From the NCBI RefSeq assembly GCF_014648775.1, contig NZ_BMRT01000010.1, forward strand, positions 1 to 64,000: a stretch of 64,000 nt of DNA. Direction: 5' to 3'. Positions 8,267 to 19,600 of the stretch are shown in pieces. The notes under the pieces are model-generated. The model was not told the DNA's origin. It did no database searches and saw only the letters and a list, made by a program, of their open reading frames with translations. This DNA is from Streptomyces abikoensis (lineage in GTDB: Bacteria > Actinomycetota > Actinomycetes > Streptomycetales > Streptomycetaceae). Both the position numbers and the translations under genes were made by a program. Position 1 is the first letter of the stretch, and each line of letters starts with the position of its first letter.

Positions 8267-9736
8267 TCACATCTCGCCGTTGGCCAGCTGGGCGGCGCGC
8301 AGACCCGACTCGATCGCGCCGTCGATGAAGCCGGTCCAGCCCTCCGCGATGTCGCCGCTGGCGAAGGTGATCCGGTTCGTGGCCTGGTTCAGGACGTCGG
8401 GGTAGAGCGAGGTCAGCTGGCCGGGCTTGCGGAAGGCCCAGCCGCCGCGGGAGAACTCGTCGGCGCCCCAGTTCTGCGCCCGCAGACCGATGATGTCCAG
8501 GTCCGCGCCGAGCTTCTTCACGGCGTCCTTGACCTGGGCGGTATTCGTCGGGTCGAGCTTGGGGTCGACGCTGAAGCCGACGTACAGCCGGCCCTCGGAC
8601 GTCTTCTTGTAGGGGATGAACATCGGGATCGGCGAGCCGCCCTCGGCCGACTGGCCGTAGAACCGGCCCTGGCCCTCGCGGGCGTGGATCCAGATCTTCA
8701 GGGCGTGCTTCACCCCGATGCCCTGGGAGGCGGCGGCCGTGTGGGCGGCGGGCAGCCCCGGGGTGAACTTGATGGTGTGCCAGACGTTGACCGGCACGGC
8801 CACCACGACGCCCTTGGCGGAGTACGTCTTCCCGGCGCGGGTGGTGACGTGGACGCGATTGCCCGACTCGGCGACGGAGGCCACCGGCGCGTTGAACACG
8901 ATCGTCGGCTTGGCCTCCTCGATCATCGCGCTGAGCATCCCGACGGTGCCGGGCTTCATCCGGTACCGCTGGGTGTCGCTCCAGCCCTCGTTGTTCCAGC
9001 CGGCCATGGCCCACCACTGGGCCAGCATCGTCAGGGCGCCCTCGCTGCTGGCACCGCCCGAGTAGATCGCGGTCTGGCCGTTGATCAGCATCTCGTCGGC
9101 GGGCGAGAGCTTCAGCTCGTTCAGCCGGTCGCGCAGCGACAGCTTGTCGATCTTCTGGAGCAGGTCCGCGCGGTACAGCGGCTGGAAGGGACGCTCGAAG
9201 TACTGCTTGGAACCCGCGAAGAGCTTCTCGAACAGGGGGCCCATCGCCGCGTTGCCCTCGGCGGGGGTGAACGCCTTGGGGCCGTTCGGGGTCGGCAGGA
9301 GCATGCGGTCCAGCGGGTCCTCCTCCTCCAGACCGATGCCGTAGCGCTTGAGCTCCTTGGCGATGTGCGGCTGCGTCGGCTCCACCCAGGTGCCGCCCAT
9401 CTCCACCTGCTGGCCCGCGAAGGTGTCGGTCCAGGTCCGGCCGCCTATCCGGCTCCGGGCCTCCAGGATCGTCACCCGCTTGCCCCTGGCGCGCAGTTCG
9501 CGCGCCGCCGTGACACCGGCGAAGCCCGCACCGATGACGATGAAGTCCCGCGTGGCCGACTCGGAGTCCTCGGAGTCCTCCCCGGCGTACGCGGGTCCGG
9601 CCAGAGCGCTCGCGGCCGAGACGGCCAGGGCGGTCGCGCCCGCCGCCTTGAGGACCGTACGCCGCGAGGGGCGCCGGCCGGTGCGGTGGGCGGCGGCGTC
9701 GTCGGCCGCGGTGGTGGCGAAGCTGTCGGTGTGCAC
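8267..9736 (-). CDS. Tat-exported flavin monoamine oxidase-type FAD oxidoreductase
   Basis: A 489-residue flavoenzyme. GTG 9736 is chosen because GGGGGAGAA precedes it. Residues 1-51 are a twin-arginine signal (S-R-R-T-V-L-K around Arg25-Arg26, a hydrophobic Ala-rich core, AYA-G cleavage near 51). Residues 66 onward carry the FAD-binding FIVIGAGFAG, the ILEARSRIGGRTWT continuation, GGTWVEP, and a C-terminal GDIAEGWTGFIDGAIESG flavin motif, the set seen in monoamine oxidases and L-amino-acid oxidases. It would oxidise an amine, imine or allylic position outside the membrane or in the wall. Coelimycin clusters also encode a secreted FAD protein. It lies between the two NTF2-like cyclase genes on the same strand, so it probably acts in the same late pathway. 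Its exact substrate is unknown. Confidence 0.85.
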   Translation of the reverse strand: MHTDSFATTAADDAAAHRTGRRPSRRTVLKAAGATALAVSAASALAGPAYAGEDSEDSESATRDFIVIGAGFAGVTAARELRARGKRVTILEARSRIGGRTWTDTFAGQQVEMGGTWVEPTQPHIAKELKRYGIGLEEEDPLDRMLLPTPNGPKAFTPAEGNAAMGPLFEKLFAGSKQYFERPFQPLYRADLLQKIDKLSLRDRLNELKLSPADEMLINGQTAIYSGGASSEGALTMLAQWWAMAGWNNEGWSDTQRYRMKPGTVGMLSAMIEEAKPTIVFNAPVASVAESGNRVHVTTRAGKTYSAKGVVVAVPVNVWHTIKFTPGLPAAHTAAASQGIGVKHALKIWIHAREGQGRFYGQSAEGGSPIPMFIPYKKTSEGRLYVGFSVDPKLDPTNTAQVKDAVKKLGADLDIIGLRAQNWGADEFSRGGWAFRKPGQLTSLYPDVLNQATNRITFASGDIAEGWTGFIDGAIESGLRAAQLANGEM

Positions 9737-9777
9737 GGAAATCGTTCTCCCCCTGTGGCGCCGGAGCGCCGGTGACG

Positions 9778-9817
9778 CTGATACGAGCTGATGCGAGCTG
9801 ATGCGAGCTGGTACGAC
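9778..9817. repeat. Four 10-bp tandem repeats upstream of the FAD oxidoreductase
   Basis: CTGATACGAG, CTGATGCGAG, CTGATGCGAG and CTGGTACGAC run head to tail in the 149-bp gap between the second cyclase gene and the oxidoreductase start at 9736. Near-helical periodicity at this distance upstream of a start suggests a cooperative activator site, such as for a SARP. Confidence 0.55.
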
Positions 9818-9885
9818 AGATGCCCTGCCGCCGGAGCGACGGGCGGGCTCACGGCCGGGACGGCCGCGAGCCGCCGACGCCGGCC

Positions 9886-10266
9886 TTACTCGGCCTGGCC
9901 GTACGGGTCGTCGATGGCGTAGCGCCAGTTGCCGTCCTCGCCCAGGCGCAGCACGTCGACGCCGACGCCCTTGAGCTGCTCGGGCTCGCCGTCCGCGTCG
10001 ACCGTGTCGATGACCCAGTCGACGATCAGCAGGGCGGTGTCGCCGGTGACGAAGGACTGGCGGACCTTGGCCGTCATCTTCGGGCCGAAGGCCAGGAACT
10101 CCTTGACGCTGTCCTTGCGGGCCTGGCCGGTCAGCGGCTTGCCCGGCTCCCAGACGGCGACGGCCTCGTCCGTGTAGAAGGCGTTGACCGCGTCGGCGTC
10201 GCCCCGGTTGAAGGCCTCGACATAGAGGTCGGTGTGCTTTTCGACTTCGTTGGTGAGCTGGCTCAT
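9886..10266 (-). CDS. NTF2/SnoaL-like putative cyclase, copy 2
   Basis: A 126-residue cytosolic protein with the same fold and sequence pattern as the protein at 7752-8171 (FNRGDADAVNAFYTDEAV, EPGKPLTGQARKDSVKEFLAFGPKM, TGDTALLIVDWVID, GNWRYAIDDP). It is shorter at the N-terminus by about ten residues. Start ATG 10266 follows GTGGGAG. It is the gene nearest the PKS promoter region and is divergent from PKS1. By analogy with the two NTF2-like cyclases described for streptazone E, I infer a role in ring closure after epoxidation. Whether the two copies work in sequence or as a heterodimer cannot be told from sequence. Confidence 0.75.
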   Translation of the reverse strand: MSQLTNEVEKHTDLYVEAFNRGDADAVNAFYTDEAVAVWEPGKPLTGQARKDSVKEFLAFGPKMTAKVRQSFVTGDTALLIVDWVIDTVDADGEPEQLKGVGVDVLRLGEDGNWRYAIDDPYGQAE

Positions 10267-10611
10267 GGCGTGGCTGCTCCCACTTTCTGTGAGGGACGGG
10301 GGCTTTGGGATAGCGGGGCCTTATGGGTATGGGCCGGAAATCCAAGCGGACCCTAGCCCGGCGTTCGCAACCCCCCGCTCACCGAGGGGTAATGCGTCGC
10401 TCACCCCTTTCGGCGGCGCGTCGATTACCGCGCCGTGACCGGTCGCTGAAGTACCGCAGGACGTCAACTGCCTAGGATCTGTGCAGGATTCATGTGTTGT
10501 AGCACGGGACCGCCGGGCGGAATTCGAGCAGGTGGCAGGGCCGGGTCGCGGCGTTCTCGAAATGTTTATGGGCCGTTGAGGAATTCAGCGAGGAAAGGGC
10601 TGCTGGGCGCG
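10267..10611. promoter_or_regulatory. Divergent promoter region of the PKS operon
   Basis: This 345-bp gap has no gene that I can support. It must drive the PKS genes rightward and cyclase 2 leftward. CGCTCACC occurs at 10376-10383 and 10398-10405, exactly 22 bp (two helical turns) apart, a spacing typical of SARP sites. A possible -10 TAGGAT lies at 10473-10478. No ARE-like palindrome is visible, so the PKS is probably reached indirectly through a SARP. A GAGGAAAGG at 10590-10598 precedes the PKS1 start. Confidence 0.45.
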
Positions 10612-13600
10612 ATGACGAAGAAGCACACCCCCGATGGGGTCACGGCGCTCCGGGACGGATCCGAGGCCATCGCGGTCGTCGGTCTGTCCTGCCGGCTCCC
10701 GATGGCGGCGGGCCCGGCGGAGTTCTGGGAACTGCTGAGCACCGGTACGAGCGCCATCACCGAGGTCCCCGAGGGGCGTTGGGAGTCGGCGCTGGCGGGT
10801 GGGGGCGACGGGACCACCCTGGGCGTCCGCCGGGCCGGGTTCCTGGACCGCGTCGACACCTTCGACGCCGCCTTCTTCGGGATCTCGCCCCGCGAGGCCG
10901 CCACCATGGACCCGCAGCAGCGCCTGGTCCTGGAGCTGGCCTGGGAGGCCCTGGAGGACGCCGGGATCGTCCCCGCCGAGCTGGAGGGCAGCCGCACGGC
11001 CGTCTTCGTCGGCACGCTGCGCGACGACTACTCGGCCCTCCTCTACCAGCACGGCGAGCAGGCCGTCACCCAGCACACCATGACGGGCGTCAACCGCGGT
11101 GTGATCGCCAACCGCGTCTCGTACTACCTGGGCCTGCGCGGCCCCAGCCTGACCGTCGACGCCGCGCAGTCCTCCTCGCTCGTGGCCGTCCACCTGGCCT
11201 GCGAGTCGCTGCGCTCCGGCGAGTCCGCCATGGCCATCGCCGCCGGTGTGAACCTCAACGTGCTCGCCGAGAACGCCGTCACCGAGGAGCGCTTCGGCGG
11301 CCTCTCCCCCGACGGCGTCACCTACACCTTCGACGCCCGCGCCAACGGGTTCGTGCGCGGCGAGGGCGGCGGCGTCGTCGTCCTCAAGCCGCTGTCCCGG
11401 GCGGTCGCGGACGGCGACCACATCTACGGTGTGATCCGCGGTAGCGCGGTCAACAACGACGGCACCACGCCGGGCCTGACCGTCCCCAGCCAGACCGCGC
11501 AGGAGCAGGTGCTGCGCGAGGCCTACCAGAAGGCGGGCGTCGACCCGCGCGCCGTGCAGTACGTCGAGCTCCACGGCACCGGCACGCCCGTCGGCGACCC
11601 CATCGAGGCGGCCGCCCTGGGCGCCGTCCTCGGCGCCGCCCGCCAGGGCAAGCCGCTGCTGGTCGGCTCGGCCAAGACCAACGTGGGCCACCTGGAGGGC
11701 GCCGCCGGCATCGTCGGCCTGCTCAAGGCCCTGCTGGCGCTCGACCACCAGCGGCTGCCCGCGAGCCTCAACTTCGAGACGCCCAACCCCCGCATCCCGC
11801 TCGCCGAGCTGGGCCTGGCCGTCCAGCGCGAGCTGACCGCCTGGCCGCAGCCGGACGGCGAACTCGTCGCTGGCGTCTCCTCGTTCGGCATGGGCGGCAC
11901 CAACGCCCACGTCGTCCTCACCTCCGGCCCCGCCCCCGCCGCCCGCCCCGAGCCGGGCGACGCCCCGGTCGTCACCCCCTGGACGATCTCCGCGCGCGGC
12001 CCCGAGGCGCTCTCCGCGCAGGCCGCGCGACTGGCCGCCGCCGTGCGCGGCGACGAGTCCCTCTCCCCCGCCGACATCGGCTGGTCGCTGATCTCCTCCC
12101 GCACCGTCTTCGACCACCGCGCCGTCGTCCTCGGCGAGGACCGGGACGCGCTGCTCGCCGGCCTGGACGCGCTCGCCTCGGGCACCCCCGCCCAGGGGCT
12201 CGTCTCCGGCACCGTCCAGCCCGGCCTGCTGGGCGTGGTCTTCACCGGCCAGGGCGCCCAGCGCGCGGGCATGGGCGAGGAACTGGCCCGGGTCTTCCCG
12301 GTCTTCGCCGCCGCCTACGCCGAGGTGTGCGCCGCCCTCGACGCCCACCTGCCGCGCCCGCTGCGCGAGGTGATCGCGAGCGGCGAGGGCCTGGACGAGA
12401 CCCGCTGGACGCAGCCCGCGCTGTTCGCCGTCGAGGTCGCCCTCTTCCGGCTCGTGGAGTCCTGGGGTGTGCGCCCCGACTATCTGGCGGGCCACTCCAT
12501 CGGCGAGGTCGCCGCCGCGCACGTCGCGGGCGTCCTCTCGCTGACCGACGCCGCCGCGCTGATCGCCGCGCGCGGCCGGCTGATGCAGGAACTGCCCGCC
12601 GGCGGCGCGATGATCGCCGTCCAGGCCACCGAGGACGAGGTCCTGCCGCTGCTGGCCGGCCGCGAGGACGCGGTGGCCGTCGCGGCCGTCAACGGCCCGC
12701 GCTCGGTGGTGATCGCCGGTGCCGAGGACGTGGCCGAGGAGATCGCCGCGACCCTGCGCGAGCAGGGCCGCAAGACCAAGCGGCTCACCGTCAGCCACGC
12801 CTTCCACTCGCCGCTGATGGCCCCGATGCTCGCGGAGTTCCGCACGGTCGTCGAGGGGCTGACCTTCCACGAGCCGCGCATCGCGGCCGTCTCCACCGTC
12901 ACCGGCGAGGTCATCGCCGACGGCCTGTGGACGTCCCCGGACTACTGGGTGGAGCACGTCTCCCGCCCGGTGCGCTTCGCCGACGCCACCCGCGCCCTGG
13001 AGGACGCGGGCGTCACCACCTTCCTGGAGCTGGGCCCCGACGGCGTCTGCTCCGCGATGGTCGCCGAATCCCTGCGGGACGCCTCCGTGGCCGCCTCCGT
13101 GCCCGCGCTCCGCAAGGGCCGCAGCGAGCCGCAGACGCTGCTGGCCGCGCTCGCCACGCTCTCCGTGCGCGGCTCCTCCGTCGACTGGGCCACCGCCTTC
13201 GAGGGCTCCGGCGCCGTGCGGGTGCCCCTGCCCACGTACGCGTTCCAGCGCGAGCGGTACTGGCTCGACGGCGTCGGCCGGTCCGTCGCCGCCCTCGCCA
13301 CCACCACCGCGGAACCGGCGTCGCGCGCTCCCCGGGGCGAGCTCGGGGCCCGGCTCGCCGGGCTGTCCGAGGCCGAGCGCCGCCGCGCCGTCGCCGAGCT
13401 GGTCGGGGCGCACGTCGCCGCCGTCCTGGAGTACGGGCCGGGCCGCCGCGTCGAGTTCCGCTCGCCGTTCAAGGACCTGGGCCTCGACTCCCTGATGTCC
13501 GTGGAGCTGCGCACCGCCCTGGCCGAGGCCACCGGACTGCGGCTGCCCAGCGGCCTGCTCTTCGACCACCCCACCCCCGAGGCCCTCGCCGCCCACCTGG

Positions 13601-16600
13601 AGGCCGAGCTCACCGGCGCCGCCGAAGGCGAGGACGACCTGGCCGTGGCGGGCGCGGAGGGCGAGCCCATCGCCATCATCGGCATGGCCTGCCGCTACCC
13701 CGGTGGCGTCACCTCCCCCGAGGACCTGTGGAAGCTCGTCGAGGGCGGCGTGGACGCCGTCTCCGGCTTCCCCACCGACCGCGGCTGGGACGAGGACCTC
13801 CACGACCTCGACCCGGGCGCCAACGGCAAGAGCTCCGTCCGCGAGGGCGGCTTCCTCCACGACGCCGCGCTCTTCGACGCCGGCTTCTTCGGCATCTCCC
13901 CCCGCGAGGCCCTCGCCATGGACCCCCAGCAGCGGCTGCTGCTGGAGACCGCCTGGGAGGCCGTCGAGCGGGCCGGCCTGGACGCCGAGCGCCTCAAGGG
14001 CAGCCGCACCGGCGTGTTCGTCGGCGCCACCGCCCTCGACTACGGCCCGCGCATGCACGAGGCGCCCGAGAGCGTCGAGGGCCACCTGCTCACCGGCACC
14101 ACCTCCAGCGTGATGTCCGGCCGCATCGCCTACCAGCTGGGCCTCGTCGGCCCCGCCGTCACCGTCGACACCGCCTGCTCCTCCTCGCTGGTGGCCCTCC
14201 ACATGGCCGTGCGCTCGCTGCGCTCGGGCGAGTCGACGCTGGCCATCGCCGGTGGCGCGACCGTGATGTCCTCGCCGGGCATGTTCGTGGAGTTCTCCCG
14301 CCAGCGCGGCCTCGCCGCCAACGGCCGCTCCAAGTCCTTCGCCGAGGGCGCCGACGGCACCTCCTGGGCCGAGGGCGTGGGCCTCCTCCTCGTCGAGCGG
14401 CTCTCCGACGCCCGGAAGAACGGCCACAAGGTCCTCGCCGTCATCCGGGGCACCGCCATCAACCAGGACGGCGCCTCCAACGGCCTGACCGCCCCCAACG
14501 GGCCCTCGCAGCAGCGCGTCATCCGCCAGGCCCTGGCCGACGCCCGGCTCACCCCCGCCGACGTCGACGCCGTCGAGGCGCACGGCACCGGCACCAAGCT
14601 CGGCGACCCCATCGAGGCCGAGGCGCTGCTCGCCACCTACGGCCGCGCGGCCGACCGCGAGGCACCGCTCTACCTGGGCTCGCTGAAGTCCAACATCGGC
14701 CACGCCCAGGCGGCGGCCGGCGTCGGCGGCCTCATCAAGATGGTGGAGGCCATCCGGCACGGGCTCCTTCCGCGGACCCTCCACGTGGACGAGCCCACCA
14801 GCCACGTCGACTGGACCTCCGGCGCCGTCGAGCTGCTGACCGAGGAGCGCGCCTGGCCCGACGCGGGCCGCCCGCGCCGCGCCGCGATCTCCTCCTTCGG
14901 CATCAGCGGCACCAACGCCCACGTCGTCATCGAGCAGGCCGACGAGGCGCCCCGCGCCCTCGGCGCCGGCGATCTCGCCGTGCGCGCCCCCTGGGTGCTC
15001 ACCGCCCGCGACGAGGCCGCCCTGCGCGAGCAGGCGGGACGGCTGCGCGAGCTGGTCGACGGCACCGGCGCCCACCCCGCCGACGTCGGCTTCTCGCTGG
15101 CCACCGCCCGGACCGCCTTCGAGCGGCGCGCCGTGGTGACCGGCCGGACGAGCGAGGAGTTCCTCGCCGGGCTCGGCGCGCTCGCCCAGGGCGTGGACGC
15201 CGGGAACGTGGTGACCGGCAGCGCCGCCCGCGCGGGCCGCACCGCGTTCCTCTTCACCGGGCAGGGCGCCCAGCGGGTCGGCATGGGACGTGAACTCCAT
15301 GCCGAGCAGCCGGTGTTCGCGGCCGCCTTCGATGCGGTCGTCGCCGAACTGGACAAGCACCTGGAGCGGCCGTTGGCCGGGCTGGTCTTCGCCGAGGAGG
15401 GCAGTGAGGACGCCGCCCTGCTGCACGAGACCCGCTACACCCAGCCCGCGCTGTTCGCGATCGAGGTCGCGCTGTTCCGGCTGCTGGAGCACCACGGGCT
15501 CACCCCCGACCTGCTCGCCGGCCACTCCATCGGCGAGCTCGCGGCCGCCCATGTGGCCGGGGTGCTCTCGCTGGAGGACGCCGCCGCGCTCGTCGCCGCC
15601 CGGGGACGGCTGATGCAGTCCGCCCGCTCCGGCGGCGCGATGATCGCGGTCCAGGCCACCGAGGACGAGGTGCTGCCGCTGCTGGCGGGCCACGAGGACG
15701 CCGTGTCCGTCGCCGCCGTCAACGGCCCCGACGCCGTGGTGATCTCCGGTGACGAGACCGTCGCCGAGGCCGTCGCCGCGCGGCTGCGCGAGCAGGGCCG
15801 CAAGACCCACCGGCTCACCGTCAGCCACGCCTTCCACTCGCCGCACATGGACGACGTGCTGGAGGAGTTCCGGGCCGTGGCGGCCGGGCTCACCTTCCAC
15901 GAGCCCGCCCTGCCGATCGTCTCCACCGTCACCGGCCGCCCGGCCGAGCCGGGCGAGCTCGCCACGCCCGACTACTGGGTGAACCAGATCCGGCGGGCCG
16001 TGCGCTTCGCCGACGCCGTCCGGGCCCTGGAGGAGCAGGGCGCCACCGTGTTCGTCGAGCTCGGCCCCGACGCCGTGCTCACGGCGCTGGCGCGCAACTC
16101 CCTGTCCGGGGACGGCGCCACGGCCGTCGCGCTGCTGCGCAAGGGCCGCCCCGAGGCGGAGACCCTCATCGCCGGGCTCGCCCAGGCGCACGCGGTCGGG
16201 GCGCCGCTCGACGCCGCGTCGTTCTTCCCCGGCGGCTCGGCCACCGACCTGCCCACGTACGCCTTCCAGCGGGCCCACTACTGGCTCGCGGCCCGGCCCG
16301 CCGCCGACGCGCGCGGCCTCGGCCTGGACATGGCCGGGCACCCGCTGCTGGCCACCGCCGTCGAACTCGCCGACCGCGAGGACCTGCTGCTCGCCGGCCG
16401 CCTCTCCCTGGCCACCCACCCGTGGCTGGCCGACCACGCCATCGACGGCACCGTGCTCGTCCCCGCCACGGCCTTCATCGAGCTGGCCGTCGCCGCGGGC
16501 GACCGGGCCGGCACGGGCCAGGTGGAGGAGCTCACCCTGCGGGCGCCGCTCGTCCTGCCCGAGCGCGGCGCGGTCCGCGTCCAGGTCGCCGTCGCGGCGG

Positions 16601-19600
16601 CCGAGGCGTCCGGCAGCCGGCCGTTCACCATCCACGCCCGCGCGGAGACGTCCGAGGTCTCCGGGGGCGACGAGCCGCGGCCGTGGACCCTCCACGCCGC
16701 CGGCACCCTCGCCCCGGCCCCGCTGCCGGCCGCGCCCGCCGCGTCCCCGCTCGCCGCGTGGCCGCCGGCCGGTGCGGTCGCCGAGCCGCTGACCGACGTC
16801 TACGAGCGGCTGGCCGCCCTCGGCTACGGCTACGGGCCCGTCTTCCAGGGCCTGACGGCCGTCTGGCGCGCGGGTGACGACGTCTACGCGGAGGTCCGGC
16901 TGCCCGAGGGCACCGACCTCGACGGCTTCGCCCTCCACCCGGCGCTGTTCGACGCGGTCCTCCACCCGCTGGTGCTGGACGCCGCCGACCCGTCGGCGCC
17001 GGAGCAGATCCGGCTGCCCTTCGCGTGGAACGACATCGCGCTGTACGCGGCCGGGGCGACGGCCCTGCGGGTGCGGATCTCGCCGGTGGGGACGGACACC
17101 GTCTCCATCGACCTGGCCGACGCGGCGGGCGGCGCGGTCGCCTCCGTGGGCGCGCTGACGCTGCGGCCGGTCGAGAAGGCGAAGCTCGCGCCGAAGGCTT
17201 CGGGGCCGGACGCGCTGTTCGTGGTGGAGTGGCCGAGCGTCGCCGCGGCCGACGGTTCCGCCGTCACGTGGGCCGAGACGGACGGGGAATCGCTGCCGGC
17301 GGCCGAGGTCGTCGTCGCCCGCCCGGCGGACGCTCGGGGCGCGCTGCGCCTCGTGCGGGCGTTCCTGGCGGACGAGCGGCTGGAGGAATCGCGGCTGGTG
17401 TTCGTCACGCGGGGCGCGATAGCCGTCGGCGAGGAGGACGTGACCGGTCTGGCCTCGGCCCCGGTGTGGGGTCTGGTGCGGGCGGCGCAGTCGGAGCAGC
17501 CGGGGCGGTTCGTCCTGGTGGACGCGGACGACGACGGGCTGCTCGCGTCGGCGATCGCGACGGGTGAGCCTCAGCTGGCGATTCGGGGCGGCGAACTGCG
17601 CGTGCCGCGCCTGGCACGAGCGGAGGCTGCCCCGGTCCCGCCCCTTCCCGTTTCCCGGGCCTCCGCCCCGGACCCCGCTCCTCAAACGCCGGAGGGGCTG
17701 AATTCAGGCACCGTCCTGATCACCGGCGGCACCGGTGGCCTCGGCGCCCTCTTCGCCAGACACCTGATCGAGACCCACGGCGTCCGCCACCTCCTCCTGA
17801 GCAGCCGCCGCGGAGCGGCGACCCCCGGTGCCAAGGAGCTGATCGCCGAGCTCAACTCCCTCGGCGCGGAAGTGACCGTCGCCGCCGCCGACGCCGCCGA
17901 CCGCGACGCGGTCGCGAGGCTCCTCGCGCAGGTCGACGACGCGCACCCGCTGACCGCCGTCGTCCACACCGCCGGTGTCCTCGACGACGCGACCGTCGCC
18001 GCCCTCACCGAGGAGCAGCTCGAGACCGTCATGCGTCCCAAGGTGGACGCCGCCTGGCACCTCCACGAGCTGACGCGCGAAGCGCCACTGGCCGCCTTCG
18101 TCCTCTTCTCCTCCGTCTCCGGCATCACCGGCACCGCCGGCCAGGCCAACTACGCCGCCGCCAACACCTATCTGGACGCCCTCGCCGCGCACCGCAAGGC
18201 CAACGGCCTGCCCGCGACCTCCCTCGCGTGGGGGCTGTGGGACGCCACCCACGGCATGGGCGGCACGCTCGGCGAGGCCGACCTGGCGCGCTGGACGCGG
18301 GCCGGCGTCTCGCCGCTCACCCCGGAGCTCGGGCTCGCCCTGTTCGACGCGGCCCTCGCCGGCGGCGAGCCCCTGTACGTGCCCGCCGCGCTGAACCTCG
18401 CGACGTTCGCGGCGGCGGACCAGCCCCCCGCCCTGCTGCGCGGCCTGGTCCGTACCCGGGCCCCGCGCCGGACCGCCCGCGCGGCGGCAGCCGGCGCCGG
18501 GCAGAACCAGGGGGACTGGGCGCAGTCGATCAACGCGCTGCCCGAGGGCGAGCGCGCGGGCGCGGTGACCGAGCTCGTCCGGGGCGTCGTCGCGGCCGTG
18601 CTCGGCCACGCGAACGCCACCACCGTCGACCCCGAACGGGCCTTCAAGGAGCTCGGTTTCGACTCCCTCTCCGGTGTGGAGCTGCGCAACCGGCTCAACA
18701 GCATCACCGCTCTGCGGCTGCCGACCACCGCCGTCTTCGACCACCCCTCGCCGGCCGCGCTCGCCGCGTTCCTGCTCTCCAAGGTGGGCGACAGCGGTAC
18801 GAAGGCCGTGACGAAGGCCGTCCGTTCCGCCGCCTCCGCCGACGAGCCGATCGCCATCGTCGGCATGGCCTGCCGCTACCCCGGTGGCGTCACCTCCCCC
18901 GAGGGCCTGTGGCGGCTGGTGGCCGACGGCGTGGACGCCGTCAGCGAGTTCCCCGTCAACCGCGGCTGGGACCTCGACACGCTCTACGACCCCGACCCGG
19001 AGAAGACCGGCAGCTCCTACGTCCGGCACGGCGGCTTCCTCCACGACGCCGACCTGTTCGACCGGGAGTTCTTCGGCATCTCGCCGCGCGAGGCCACCGC
19101 GACCGACCCGCAGCACCGGCTGCTGCTGGAGACCGCGTGGGAGACCTTCGAGAGCGCCGGCATCGACCCGGCCGCCGTGCGCGGCACCAACACCGGTGTG
19201 TTCACCGGCGCCATGTACGACGACTACGCGTCGCGCCTGGCCGGCACGCCCGAGGAGTTCGAGGGCTTCCTGCTCGCGGGCAACCTCTCCAGCGTCGTCT
19301 CGGGCCGGCTGTCCTACACGTACGGGCTGGAGGGCCCGGCCGTGACCGTGGACACCGCCTGCTCGTCCTCGCTGGTCGCCCTGCACCTGGCGGCGAACGC
19401 GCTGCGCTCGGGCGAGTGCGACATGGCGCTCGCGGGCGGTGTGACCGTGATGGCCGGACCGCACGTCTTCATCGAGTTCTCCCGGCAGCGCGGGCTCTCG
19501 CCCGACGGCCGCTGCAAGTCCTTCTCCGCCGACGCGGACGGCACCGGCTGGGCCGAGGGCGTGGGCCTCCTCCTCGTCGAGCGGCTCTCGGACGCCGAGC

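Noticed and set aside
10492..10611. An upstream extension of PKS1 by 40 residues
   Set aside because: No Shine-Dalgarno at the earlier start; the extension has no KS similarity, whereas ATG 10612 follows GAGGAAAGG and leads directly into the KS domain.
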